Assembly: GCF_003989665.1 (NCBI RefSeq)
Contig: NZ_RZIJ01000025.1
Span: forward strand, 31,265 to 95,264
Origin: Azospirillum doebereinerae
Lineage (GTDB): Bacteria > Pseudomonadota > Alphaproteobacteria > Azospirillales > Azospirillaceae
DNA: 64,000 bases
Direction of reading: 5' to 3'
Shown here one piece after another: positions 8,577 through 19,033 of the stretch. Under the pieces are notes generated by a model that saw only the letters and a program-made list of their open reading frames with translations, was not told the origin of the DNA and searched no databases. The translations under genes were made by a program, and so were the position numbers. The stretch's first letter is position 1. Each line of letters begins with the position of its first letter.

Positions 8577-8840
8577 TTATTCCGCCGCTTCGTGAAGGGC
8601 CGCCCGGAAATCCCGGGTGGCCTGGAGCATCTGGCGGGCCATCGCCCGTACTTCCGCCGCCGCGCTGAAATTACCGATCCCCACCAGGGACTTGACGCCG
8701 TTGTCATGGGCGGCGCGCAGCGTCGCGTCGAGCGCCATCAGGCTGCTGCGGTCGGCCATCTGGGTCAATCGGTCGGTGATATCGGCGGCTTTGGAAACGG
8801 CGGTGTCGGTGCTGTCGCCCGTGCTGGTGGTGCTGGCCAT
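8577..8840 (-). CDS. Small protein of unknown function, 87 residues
   Basis: An Ala-rich helical protein without a family I can name. It contains a short Thr/Ser-rich N-terminus, then ADITDRLTQMADRSSLMALD and LVGIGNFSAAAEVRAMARQM, which in spacing and composition recalls the helical signalling bundle of chemoreceptors but is far too short to be one. The ATG at 8840 is preceded by AAGGA with a 6-base spacer; an in-frame ATG at 8915 exists but lacks such a site. It is convergent with the EVE gene. Confidence 0.6.
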   Translation of the reverse strand: MASTTSTGDSTDTAVSKAADITDRLTQMADRSSLMALDATLRAAHDNGVKSLVGIGNFSAAAEVRAMARQMLQATRDFRAALHEAAE

Positions 8841-9083
8841 TGGAAGTCCTTGCCGCCCGTATCGTTGCCGATGCAGGCAATTTACGGACAGACCTGTTAA
8901 AGGCCGGTTAAGCATAGACGCCGCCGCTGCACGCGGCGCGGGAGTCGCGGCATGGCGCCGCAGCCGTCATCAAGGATGGGTGACGTCGGGGAAACGGCGA
9001 GTCGCCAGGAATAATAAGTCTCGCGCGATGGAAAACGCGACACAATCCTCCTTTGGTCGGGGGGGTTTAAAAGGCCCTTCTGC
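8841..9083. other. Upstream half of the 348-base gap before acsA
   Basis: Between the small minus-strand gene and acsA. This stretch is less G+C-rich than its surroundings near 9000-9080 (for example GGAATAATAAG and GGGTTTAAAAGG). It contains no convincing gene; the acsA promoter lies just downstream. Confidence 0.5.
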
Positions 9084-9112
9084 TTGTTCGTCCTGCAATT
9101 TGTGTGGATAAT
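9084..9112 (+). promoter_or_regulatory. Sigma-70-type promoter of acsA
   Basis: TTGTTC at 9084-9089 and GATAAT at 9107-9112 are separated by exactly 17 bases. This places a start site near 9119 and a leader of about 70 bases before the acsA ATG at 9189. The setting in a locally A+T-rich stretch supports it; not tested. Confidence 0.65.
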
Positions 9113-9188
9113 GCGCGCAACACGGGCGGCCCGCCGCCCTCAAACATCTTCCGGGCAATCGGAAGCATCACGGGGGAACCGCGCAGCT

Positions 9189-11129
<1,941 letters not shown>

Positions 11130-11162
11130 TCCGGCACGCTTCATACGGAACACGGTGACGGA

Positions 11163-11194
11163 ACCGGGGGCTTCACGGCCCCCGGTTTCTTTTT
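11163..11194 (+). terminator. Rho-independent terminator of acsA
   Basis: ACCGGGGGC-TTCACG-GCCCCCGGT forms a perfect 9-base-pair stem followed by TTTCTTTTT. It overlaps the stop codon of the convergent DUF1304 gene by two bases. Confidence 0.9.
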
Positions 11195-11555
11195 ACGCCA
11201 GCCACAAAGCAGCAAGCGCCAGCAACGCCGGCAGGGCCTGCACCATCAGGATGCGGCGGCTGACCGACCACGCGCCATAAGCCCCGGCCACCACGACGCA
11301 GGCCAGGAAGAAGCTCTTGATGTGCAGGGCGGGCGCCGGGTCGGGATAGACCAGCCCCCAGAGCAACCCGGCCGCCAGGAAGCCGTTGTAGAGTCCCTGG
11401 TTGGCCGCCAGCACGGCGGTGGCCCGCGCCTTCTCCGGCGATTGCCGGAAGGTCTTCAGCCCCAGCGGCTTGGTCCACAGCACCATCTCCAGCACCAGGA
11501 ACCAGAGGTGCAGAAACGCCACCAGCGCCACGAGCGCGTTCGCCACCAGAGCCAT
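11193..11555 (-). CDS. DUF1304-family membrane protein
   Basis: A 120-residue protein with four hydrophobic segments, starting MALVANALVALVAFLHLWF. The motifs FLVLEMVLWTKPLGLKTF, ANQGLYNGFLAAGLLWGL and FFLACVVVAGAYGAW are typical of DUF1304, a family of small four-helix membrane proteins of unknown function. The ATG at 11555 was preferred over one at 11594 because AAGGA lies 8 bases upstream and family members begin at this point. Confidence 0.88.
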   Translation of the reverse strand: MALVANALVALVAFLHLWFLVLEMVLWTKPLGLKTFRQSPEKARATAVLAANQGLYNGFLAAGLLWGLVYPDPAPALHIKSFFLACVVVAGAYGAWSVSRRILMVQALPALLALAALWLA

Positions 11556-11683
11556 GCCGTGTCCTTCCGTTCGAACCGCTTGTCGTTCGAACAAAATTCT
11601 CCGCGCTTCAGCTTCCGGTCAAGCGCGGAGCGTGAACGGCGGCGACGGCCGGAAATTGCATCCGAAAGAATGCGTCTTGCTTT

Positions 11684-11695
11684 GGTTGTTCAACC
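11684..11695. promoter_or_regulatory. Perfect 12-base palindrome, possible operator
   Basis: GGTTGTTCAACC lies in the region between the divergent DUF1304 gene and the 21-residue peptide gene. A dimeric repressor site is possible, but no regulator can be named. Confidence 0.3.
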
Positions 11696-11772
11696 GTCAT
11701 GGTGTGCAGCGGTGGGTGCGGACGGGGTGGCGGATCGGCCACCACCCCCGCCGCTTCAAGGAGGTGTTGAGG

Positions 11773-11838
11773 ATGACGAAGTTCCTCACTCTCCTGATCC
11801 TGGAGATCATCAAGCGGTTGCTTGAGTTCCGTCATTAG
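11773..11838 (+). CDS. Putative 21-residue amphipathic peptide
   Basis: A short reading frame starting MTKFLTLLILEIIKRLL and ending in a Phe-Arg-His tail. It is preceded by AAGGAGG eight bases before the ATG, one of the strongest Shine-Dalgarno matches in the window. The peptide would form one hydrophobic helix with a basic C-terminal end, the pattern of small membrane peptides including type I toxins and regulatory micropeptides. A 11-base-pair stem-loop follows 10 bases after the stop. No homologue is recognised and expression is not shown; chance remains possible. Confidence 0.5.
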   Translation: MTKFLTLLILEIIKRLLEFRH

Positions 11839-11848
11839 GATCGGGTCG

Positions 11849-11876
11849 GCGGGCGGGAGCTGACACTCCCACCCGC
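11849..11876 (+). terminator. Strong stem-loop after the 21-residue peptide gene
   Basis: GCGGGCGGGAG and CTCCCACCCGC pair over 11 positions with one C-A mismatch around a 6-base loop. No T-run follows, so it may be a weak terminator or an RNA-stabilising hairpin. Confidence 0.45.
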
Positions 11877-12038
11877 TACGCCCAATGATGGTGACGGACG
11901 CTTCCCAAGTCAACCGCCGACGCTTCGTCGCCTTGATCCGCCCCTCTGCGCCAAAACCCCGCGAAAGGCTGTAGCGGCCGCGCAATTCCGGTATGGTGCG
12001 GCATCTTTTCGTGTTCCAGCCGATTCGGAGCCGCCGCG

Positions 12039-13676
12039 ATGACCGACACGCCCGCCCCCACCCTGCTCGACGCGGCCCGCCTGTTCCGGGCCAACGACCT
12101 GCCGGGCGCCGAGGCGATGTGCCGGGCGCTGCTCGCCGCCGACCCGCACCACGCGCAAGCGCTGCATCTGCTGGGGCTGATCGCCGCGCACACCGGCCAC
12201 CCCGACGACGCGCTGTCGCTGTTCGCCCAGGCCATCGCCGAGGGTGGCAGCGACGCCTCCTTCCACAACAGCCGGGGCAGCCTGCTCTTCCAGCTCGGCC
12301 GCGCGGCGGAGGCGGAGGAATCGTTCCGCGCCGGACTGTCGGTCAACGCCAAATACCCGGAGCTTCACGGCAACCTCGGCAACGCGCTGAAGGCGCTGGG
12401 ACGGCTGGAGGAGGCGGCGGAGTCCTTCCGGGCCGCGCTGGATTTGCGCCCCGAGGCGCCGGAGATGCATCACTTCCTGGCGACCACCCTGCGCGAACTG
12501 GGCGAGCTGGAAGCGGCGGAGGCGCATCTGCGCAAGGCGCTGGACCTCGCGCCGGACTATCTGGAGGCCCATTACAACCTCGCCGAACTGCTGTCCACCC
12601 GCGGCCGGCTGAAGGAGGCGGAGGACGCCTTTCGCGTCGTGCTGGCGGCGGCGCCGCGCTTCGTCCCGGCGCAGGTCGGGTTGGCCCATGTGCTGCAAAG
12701 CCTCGACCGCGCGTCCGACGCCATCGAGGCGATCGAGGCGGCGCGCGAGCAGGCCCCCGACCACCCGCTGGTCCAGTTCACCCGCCGACTGATCTACTCC
12801 AACGCGGTGCCCGGCTGGCACCTGCCGATGATCAACGACTTCGAGCGCAACGAGGCCTACAAGCAATCGCTGGAGCGCGCGGTCAAGCCGGACTCGCTGG
12901 TGCTGGAGATCGGCACCGGGTCGGGAATCGTCGCCATGATGGCGGCGCGCGCCGGGGCGAAACAGGTCGTGACCTGCGAGGTCAACCCGATCCTGGCCCG
13001 CGTCGCCAAGGAGACCGTCGCCAACAACGGTTACGCCGACCGCGTCACCGTGGTGCCGCGCCTGTCCACCCAGCTGACCGTCGGCGCGGGCGGCGATCTC
13101 CCCGAGAAGGCCGACGTCTTCGTGTCGGAGCTGATCAACATCGGCATGCTGGCGCCGCGCATGCTGTCGGTGCTGCAGCACGCCCGCACCCATCTGGTGA
13201 AGCCGGGCGGCGCCATCATCCCGCGCGCCTCCACCGTCTACGCCATGCTGATCGAGACGCCGGAACTGGCCCGCATCAACCCGGTCAAGCGGATCGACGG
13301 CTTCGACATGTCGACCTTCGACGTTTTCCGCTCCCCCGGCTACCAGCAGCTCGACCTCGGCGCCGACGCCCACACCGCGCTGTCCGACAGCTTCACCGCG
13401 CTGGACTTCGACTTCACCCGCAACATGCCCGAGGACGGCGAGCGCGAGATCGCGGTGACGGTGACCAAGGGGGGCACCTGCCACGGCGTCGCCTTCTGGT
13501 TCGACCTCTTCATGGACGAGGAGGTCGTCTACAAGTCGGAAAGCCGGTCGCGCACCAACCATTGGAAGCAGGCGATGACCTTCCTCGACGCGCCGATCCA
13601 GGTGCTGCCGGGGGACACGCTGCGCGTCGTGGCGCGTTACGACAACAACCAGATTTCCTTCGGGATCGGCGGGTGA
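12039..13676 (+). CDS. TPR-repeat protein fused to a protein arginine methyltransferase-like domain
   Basis: A 545-residue fusion. Residues about 5-245 are tandem TPRs (for example HGNLGNALKALGRLEEAAES, AHYNLAELLSTRGRLKEAED). A SAM-binding domain starts near residue 286 with LVLEIGTGSGIVAMMAARAG and CEVNPILARVAKE. The block VSELINIGMLAPRML and the following HARTHLVKPGGAIIPRAST closely resemble eukaryotic PRMT7, and NHWKQAMTFLD near 506 sits where PRMTs have the THW loop. One of the two glutamates of the PRMT double-E loop is present (Glu at about 362); the second position is not Glu. Arginine methylation activity is therefore uncertain. The next gene starts within the stop (GTGA). Confidence 0.85.
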   Translation: MTDTPAPTLLDAARLFRANDLPGAEAMCRALLAADPHHAQALHLLGLIAAHTGHPDDALSLFAQAIAEGGSDASFHNSRGSLLFQLGRAAEAEESFRAGLSVNAKYPELHGNLGNALKALGRLEEAAESFRAALDLRPEAPEMHHFLATTLRELGELEAAEAHLRKALDLAPDYLEAHYNLAELLSTRGRLKEAEDAFRVVLAAAPRFVPAQVGLAHVLQSLDRASDAIEAIEAAREQAPDHPLVQFTRRLIYSNAVPGWHLPMINDFERNEAYKQSLERAVKPDSLVLEIGTGSGIVAMMAARAGAKQVVTCEVNPILARVAKETVANNGYADRVTVVPRLSTQLTVGAGGDLPEKADVFVSELINIGMLAPRMLSVLQHARTHLVKPGGAIIPRASTVYAMLIETPELARINPVKRIDGFDMSTFDVFRSPGYQQLDLGADAHTALSDSFTALDFDFTRNMPEDGEREIAVTVTKGGTCHGVAFWFDLFMDEEVVYKSESRSRTNHWKQAMTFLDAPIQVLPGDTLRVVARYDNNQISFGIGG

Positions 13677-15010
13677 GCGCGCCGGTGGCGGGACGCGGCG
13701 TGCGGACGGCGGAACCGCCCATCGACCGGCGCGCCATCGCCTCCTGGTGCCTCTACGACTGGGCGAACTCCGCCTACAACACCATCATCACGACCTTCGT
13801 CTTCGCGGTCTATTTCGCCAACGGCGTGATCGGCGACCCGGTGGCGGGAACCGCGCGCTGGAGCGCGGCGATGACCGTCGCCGGGGTCGCCATCGCCCTG
13901 CTCAGCCCGGTGCTGGGCGCCATCGCCGACCGCAGCGGGCGGCGCAAGCCATGGATGGGGTTCTTCACCGGCCTCACCGTGCTGGGCAGCGCCGCGCTGT
14001 GGTGGGTGGAGCCGGATCCGTCCTTCGCCCTCTTCGCGCTGGTCTGCGTCGTCGTCGCGACAGTCGCCTTCGAACTGGCGAACGTCTTCTACAACGCCAC
14101 CCTGCCCGGTCTGGTGCCGCCGCGCCTGCTGGGCCGCGTCTCCGGCTGGGGCTGGGGCGTCGGGTATTTCGGCGGGCTGGCCTGTCTGGTGGTGGCGCTG
14201 TTCGGCTTCGTGAAGGCCGAGGCCCCGCTGTTCGGCCTGTTCGGGCTCGCCTGGAGCGACTGGGGGCCGCAAGCCAACATCCGCGCCACGGCGCTGCTGG
14301 TCGCGGTCTGGTACGGGCTGTTCGCCCTGCCCTATTTCCTGTGGGTGCCGGACGAGCCGTCGAGCGGGCGCCCGCTGGGGCAAGCGGTGCGCGAGGGGAT
14401 CGGCATGCTCGGCCGCACCCTGCGCGAGGCGCCGCGCTACGGCCAAGCCTTCCGCTTCCTGATCGCCAGCGCCTTCTACCGCGACGGGATCAACACCATC
14501 ACGGCCTTCGGCGGCCTCTTCGCCGCCGGCAGCTTCGGCATGAGCTTCGAGGAGATCGTCCTCTTCGCCATCGCGCTGAACGTGGTGGCGGGGACCGGCG
14601 CCGTCGGCTTCGCCTGGATGGACGACCGGGCGGGGGCCAAGACGGTGATCCTGCTGGCGCTGGCCGGGATGACCGCCTTCGGCGTGCCGCTGCTGCTGGC
14701 GACCGACAAGGCGTGGTTCTGGATCCTGGCGCTGGGCTTGGGCGCCTTCTTCGGACCGGCGCAGGCGGCGGGGCGGTCGATGATGGCGCGGCTCGCCCCG
14801 CCGGGCATGACCACCGAGATGTTCGGGCTGTACGGGCTGACCGGTCGCTTCGTCGGCTTCTTCGGGCCGCTGCTGTTCGGGCTGGCGACCGAGGCCTTCG
14901 CCAGCCAGCGGGCCGGCATGGCGACGGTTCTGGCTTTCTTCGTGGTCGGGTTCGGGCTTATGCTGACCGTGCGCGAACCAGCCATGCCGCGTCGGAACGC
15001 CGCATCCTGA
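13673..15010 (+). CDS. MFS transporter, UMF1/Atg22-like
   Basis: A 445-residue protein with about twelve membrane helices. The start AIASWCLYDWANSAYNTIIT is the signature of the UMF1 (Atg22-like) branch of the major facilitator superfamily; IADRSGRRKPWMGFFTGLTV is the MFS loop 2-3 motif and GWGVGYFGGLACLVVALF another conserved helix. Bacterial members have no settled substrate; yeast Atg22 exports amino acids from the vacuole. The GTG start at 13673 overlaps the upstream methyltransferase stop by four bases, indicating coupled translation. Confidence 0.9.
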   Translation: MSAPVAGRGVRTAEPPIDRRAIASWCLYDWANSAYNTIITTFVFAVYFANGVIGDPVAGTARWSAAMTVAGVAIALLSPVLGAIADRSGRRKPWMGFFTGLTVLGSAALWWVEPDPSFALFALVCVVVATVAFELANVFYNATLPGLVPPRLLGRVSGWGWGVGYFGGLACLVVALFGFVKAEAPLFGLFGLAWSDWGPQANIRATALLVAVWYGLFALPYFLWVPDEPSSGRPLGQAVREGIGMLGRTLREAPRYGQAFRFLIASAFYRDGINTITAFGGLFAAGSFGMSFEEIVLFAIALNVVAGTGAVGFAWMDDRAGAKTVILLALAGMTAFGVPLLLATDKAWFWILALGLGAFFGPAQAAGRSMMARLAPPGMTTEMFGLYGLTGRFVGFFGPLLFGLATEAFASQRAGMATVLAFFVVGFGLMLTVREPAMPRRNAAS

Positions 15011-15083
15011 GAGCTTTTCCGGTTCGACGCTGTTAACGTCGCGATTGCTGCGACGCACAAATGTCGAGGCCGAGGAACCAGCC

Positions 15084-15311
15084 ATGCTGCACATCAAGGA
15101 CATCGAGGCCTTCGCCCGCATCAACGAGGCGTTGAGCGACGAAGCCGACATCGCATCCACCGAGGACACCGGCACCGCCGGGACGGCCGCGCACCCCGCC
15201 CTGCTGCTGGCGATGGTGGCGACCGGGCGCCTGCCGCTGTCGGCCCTGCCCAAGGCGGCGCCCGGCGCGTCGCCGTCTCCGCCCTGGAACCGTCCGGTCC
15301 GGAAGCCGTAA
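15084..15311 (+). CDS. Small protein of unknown function, 75 residues
   Basis: Starts MLHIKDIEAFARINEALSDE, is acidic in the first half and Ala/Pro-rich at the C-terminus. The first ATG with a plausible ribosome site (GAGGAA nine bases upstream) is 15084. No family is recognised. It is 73 bases after the transporter gene and convergent with purH. Confidence 0.5.
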   Translation: MLHIKDIEAFARINEALSDEADIASTEDTGTAGTAAHPALLLAMVATGRLPLSALPKAAPGASPSPPWNRPVRKP

Positions 15312-15354
15312 CGGAGGGCCGGTCCCCTTTTCAAGAAACCGGCCTCCATCCAAC

Positions 15355-16959
15355 TCAGTGCCGGAAGTGGCGCATCCCGGTCAGCACCATCGCCAGACCC
15401 TTCTCGTCCGCCGCCGCGATGACGTCGGCGTCGCGGATCGAGCCGCCCGGCTGGATCACCGCCGTCACGCCGGCCTCCGCCGCCGCCAACAGACCGTCGG
15501 CGAAGGGGAAGAAGGCGTCCGAGGCGACCACCGAGCCCTTGGTCAGCGGCTCCGCCAGGCCGGCGGCCTTGGCGGCCTCGGCCGACTTGATCGCGGCGAT
15601 GCGGGCGCTGTCGACGCGGCTCATCTGGCCGGCGCCGACGCCGACCGTGGCGCCGTTCTTGGCGTAGACGATGGCGTTCGACTTGACGTGCTTGGCGACG
15701 CGGAAGGCGAAGAGCAGGTCGGCCAGCTCCTGCTCGATCGGCGCGCGCTTGGTGACGACCTTCAGCTCGGCCGGGTTGACGCGGCCGGCGTCGCGGTTCT
15801 GCAGCAGGAAGCCGCCGGCAAGCTGCTTGATCGTCATGCCGGCGTCGGCCGGGTTCGGCACGTCCTTGGTCAGCAGGACGCGCAGGTTCTTCTTGGTCGC
15901 CAGCAGGGCGCGGGCCGCGTCGTCGGCGTCCGGGGCGATCACCACCTCGGCGAACAGCTTGGCGATCTCCTCGGCGGTCGCGGCGTCGAGCGACCGGTTC
16001 ACCGCGATGATGCCGCCGAACGCGCTGACCGGATCGCACAGCAGGGCCGAGCGGTAGGCGTCGAGCAGGTTCGCCCCTTGCGCCACGCCGCAAGGGTTGG
16101 CGTGCTTGATGATGGCGACGGCGGGTTGCTCGAACTCGGCGACCAGCTCGAAGGCGGCGTCGGTGTCGTTCAGGTTGTTGTAGGACAACTCCTTGCCCTG
16201 GAGCTGGATGGCGGTCGCCACGCCGGGGCGCTGCTCGCCGGTGACGTAGAAGGCGGCCTGCTGGTGCGGGTTCTCGCCATAGCGCAGCGTCTGCGCCAGC
16301 GAGCCCGACAGGGTGACGCGCGGCGGGAAGGTCTCGTCCAACTGACCGGCCAGCCAGGTCGAGATCGCGGCGTCGTAGGCGGCGGTGCGGGCGTAGGCGC
16401 GTTGGGCGAGGCGGCGGCGCAGGGCCAGCGTGACGCAGCCGTCGTTGGTCGCCAGCTCGTCCATCACCGCCTCGTAGTCGGACGGCTCGGTGACGATGGC
16501 GACGAAATCATGGTTCTTGGCGGCGGCGCGGATCATCGCCGGCCCGCCGATGTCGATGTTCTCGACGCAGTCGTCGTAGGCGGCACCCTTGGCGACCGTC
16601 GCCTCGAACGGGTAGAGGTTGACGACCACGAGGTCGATGCCGGGGATGTCGTGCTGCGCCATCGCGTCGGCGTGGATGTCGCGGCGGGCCAGGATGCCGC
16701 CGTGGATGCGCGGGTGCAGCGTCTTGACGCGGCCGTCCATGATCTCCGGGAAGCCGGTGTGCTCGGAGACCTCCTTGACCGGCACGCCGGCCTCGGCCAG
16801 ACGCTGCGCCGAGCCGCCGGTGGACAGGATCTCGACGCCCTTGGCGGCCAGCGCCTGGCCCAGCGCGACGAGGCCGGTCTTGTCGGACACGGAAATCAGC
16901 GCGCGGGAAATGCGGACCTTGTCGGGGGCGGGGGCGTGGTTGGCTTTCGGCGGGCTCAT
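15355..16959 (-). CDS. purH: Bifunctional AICAR transformylase/IMP cyclohydrolase
   Basis: A 534-residue PurH that performs the last two steps of IMP synthesis. The N-terminal IMP cyclohydrolase (methylglyoxal-synthase-like) domain opens with ISRALISVSDKTGLVALGQA and GVEILSTGGSAQRLAEAG; the C-terminal AICAR transformylase holds AIIKHANPCGVAQGANLLDA with the catalytic Lys-His and FFPFADGLLAAAEAGVTAVI. Length is standard. It follows the heparinase-like and rsmB genes in the minus-strand direction, a gene order common in alphaproteobacteria. Confidence 0.98.
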   Translation of the reverse strand: MSPPKANHAPAPDKVRISRALISVSDKTGLVALGQALAAKGVEILSTGGSAQRLAEAGVPVKEVSEHTGFPEIMDGRVKTLHPRIHGGILARRDIHADAMAQHDIPGIDLVVVNLYPFEATVAKGAAYDDCVENIDIGGPAMIRAAAKNHDFVAIVTEPSDYEAVMDELATNDGCVTLALRRRLAQRAYARTAAYDAAISTWLAGQLDETFPPRVTLSGSLAQTLRYGENPHQQAAFYVTGEQRPGVATAIQLQGKELSYNNLNDTDAAFELVAEFEQPAVAIIKHANPCGVAQGANLLDAYRSALLCDPVSAFGGIIAVNRSLDAATAEEIAKLFAEVVIAPDADDAARALLATKKNLRVLLTKDVPNPADAGMTIKQLAGGFLLQNRDAGRVNPAELKVVTKRAPIEQELADLLFAFRVAKHVKSNAIVYAKNGATVGVGAGQMSRVDSARIAAIKSAEAAKAAGLAEPLTKGSVVASDAFFPFADGLLAAAEAGVTAVIQPGGSIRDADVIAAADEKGLAMVLTGMRHFRH

Positions 16960-17009
16960 GGCGTCATCCTGATCGCTGGCGTTGCGGCAAGCCGCGCGTG
17001 GTCAGGAAG

Positions 17010-17194
17010 ACACGGATGAACACGGATGAAGAAAGGCACGGATGAACACGGATATTGAATTCATCCGTGTTTATCTGTGTTCATCCGTGTCGAATCCTCG
17101 TTCTGCACAGCAGGATCTGACACAGACGAACACAGATAAACACAGATAGAAAAATCCGTGTTCATCCGTGCCCAATCCGTGTTCATCCGTGTTC
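17010..17194. repeat. Cluster of ATCCGTGT/ACACGGAT repeats, copy A
   Basis: Several copies of ACACGGATGAACACGGAT and its reverse complement fill the gap between the heparinase-like gene and purH. They are arranged in opposing blocks that can fold into long hairpins (17011-17046 against 17062-17095, and 17121-17147 against 17155-17194), with variants such as ACACAGATAAACACAGAT. The low G+C contrasts with the surrounding genes. Confidence 0.9.
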
Positions 17195-17245
17195 CCATGC
17201 CCCTTCCTACACGGAAAGAGCTTGGCCACCGCGGATGGGCGGGAT

Positions 17246-18898
17246 TTACGCCGCCTTGCGTTCGCGGCGCAAGGCCCATTTCACCGTGATTCCCTCGGGG
17301 CTGCTCTGTCCCTGCATCACGATCTGGCTGGTGCGGCGCGGTTCGTCGCCGCTGCCCATGTAGATGCTCTCGGCCAGTTCCAGCACCGCCCCGGTCGCGC
17401 GCATGCGCCAGACGTTGCCGCTGGGCAGGCGCAGCTCCACCTGGGCGCCGCCCTGGATCAGCAGGGGCTCGACGTTGGGGTGCAGGTGGAAGCGGATGGC
17501 GAAGGGCTGGTCGGTCGGGGTGGCGCCGATCACGGGCTCCAGCGTGTCCTCGCCGCGCAGATCCTCGCCGTTGTCGGCCAGATAGACCCGGCGCCGGTGC
17601 AGGAAGCCGAAGCCCTTGCTGTAGCCGTTGTGGGTGGCGACGACCAGCACGGCGCCGTCCGATTCCTGGCGCTCGCAGCCGACATGCGAGGGGCGGCGGC
17701 CGAGACCGCCGTTCTCCAGCACCTCGGCCGAATTGGTGTCGGCGATGACCACGGTCGAATGCGCCGCCGACCCGGCCAGCGCCGCGCGCCAGCGCCCGCG
17801 CTGCGACGGGTGGCTGCCGCAATTGACGATCAGCCGCTCCTTGCCGACCGAGACCTCCATCGACAGCGTCCCGGCGTGGGCGGTGCGGTCCAGCCCGGAG
17901 GGCGGCGGCGAGCCGGTGTCGAGCAGCGCCAGGGTGCGCCCGGCGATCAGCCGCTCGAAGCCGCTGTGCGGCGCGCTCTTCAGCGGGCGGCCGCGGGCGT
18001 CGGCCTGGGCCAGCACGGTGTCGACCAGCGCCGTGTCCTCCTCGCGCCCGCCGTTGAACAGGGCGAGCCCGCCATCGGCGTGGCGGAAGAAGCGCAGGGT
18101 CGGGGTCATGCGGTCGATGGCGTGCTGGAGCGATTCCGGCACCTCGACGCGGGCGACGCGCAGCACGGCGCGCATGTCGATCAGGTCGCGCAGCACCCGC
18201 ATCTGGACCGAGGGGTTGCGCTCCACATGGCCGCCGTCGGGCAGGATCTGGCGCGGCAGTTCGCGGTCGAGCAGGCGCAGGGCCTCGTAGCCGGCCTTCT
18301 CGTGGTCGGGCAGGCAGAAGCCGCCGTAGACCAGCCCCTTGAGCGCCACCACCAGCCGCTCGCCGTCGAGCGCGGCCGGCAGCACGCGGGCCAGATGGCG
18401 GACCTGCCGGGCGAGGCTCTCGAACACCCGCGCGCGGAACTCGTCGTCGGCCGAGGCGCAGTAGAAGTCGTGCAGCCCGATCCAGTTGGCGACCCGAGCG
18501 CCCAGCACGTCGGGCGACCAGCTCTGCGCGTTCCAGCCGCCGTTGTGGTCCAGCCAGGACCAGACCAACACCCGCGAGCGCCGCCGCGCCATGTCGCCGC
18601 CGACCGCGCGCAGGTCGCGCATCCAGTCGAAGCCGTGCAGCGCCCGCAGCCAGCCGGGGCCGGCGCCGTGGGGCCGCCAGCTCGGCTCCCCCGCCGGGTC
18701 GATGAGAATGGTCTGTCCAGCGAAGCGCAGCACCCCGGCCAGAATGGCCGAGCCGTCGCCGGAATCGCCCGGCCAGGGATCGGGTGGGATCACCGCCAGC
18801 GCCCCCGGCGAGCGGCCGCCCAGCATCAGCGAATAGAGCGGGTTGCCATAGGCGAGCCGCGCCATCCCGCCGCGAAGCCGTCCGAAGCCGTCCCCCAT
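17246..18898 (-). CDS. Heparinase II/III-like protein
   Basis: A 550-residue protein of the heparinase II/III family. Residues about 90-330 form an alpha-helical (alpha/alpha toroid) region containing RVANWIGLHDFYCASADDEF and ERNPSVQMRVLRDLIDMRAV, followed by a beta-sheet domain with AHAGTLSMEVSVGKERLIVN, GSAAHSTVVIADTNSAEVLE and a Thr/Ser-rich C-terminus. Alphaproteobacterial members beside rsmB and purH have no proven substrate; polysaccharide lyase activity is an inference from the family. No signal peptide is evident. Confidence 0.88.
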   Translation of the reverse strand: MGDGFGRLRGGMARLAYGNPLYSLMLGGRSPGALAVIPPDPWPGDSGDGSAILAGVLRFAGQTILIDPAGEPSWRPHGAGPGWLRALHGFDWMRDLRAVGGDMARRRSRVLVWSWLDHNGGWNAQSWSPDVLGARVANWIGLHDFYCASADDEFRARVFESLARQVRHLARVLPAALDGERLVVALKGLVYGGFCLPDHEKAGYEALRLLDRELPRQILPDGGHVERNPSVQMRVLRDLIDMRAVLRVARVEVPESLQHAIDRMTPTLRFFRHADGGLALFNGGREEDTALVDTVLAQADARGRPLKSAPHSGFERLIAGRTLALLDTGSPPPSGLDRTAHAGTLSMEVSVGKERLIVNCGSHPSQRGRWRAALAGSAAHSTVVIADTNSAEVLENGGLGRRPSHVGCERQESDGAVLVVATHNGYSKGFGFLHRRRVYLADNGEDLRGEDTLEPVIGATPTDQPFAIRFHLHPNVEPLLIQGGAQVELRLPSGNVWRMRATGAVLELAESIYMGSGDEPRRTSQIVMQGQSSPEGITVKWALRRERKAA

Positions 18899-19033
18899 CG
18901 CCCGAACCCCCTCAGGCCCGCGAACGGCAAAAGAAGCCGGCGGACGGAAAATGTGCGATGTGGACGGGCTCGGGCGAAAGCATGACAGTGTCGTATCAAT
19001 TCGACGGCTCTACCGCAAGGCGGTGGAGTCCCG

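Noticed and set aside
17010..17194. CRISPR array
   Set aside because: Repeats are short, imperfect and inverted, without regular spacers or cas genes.
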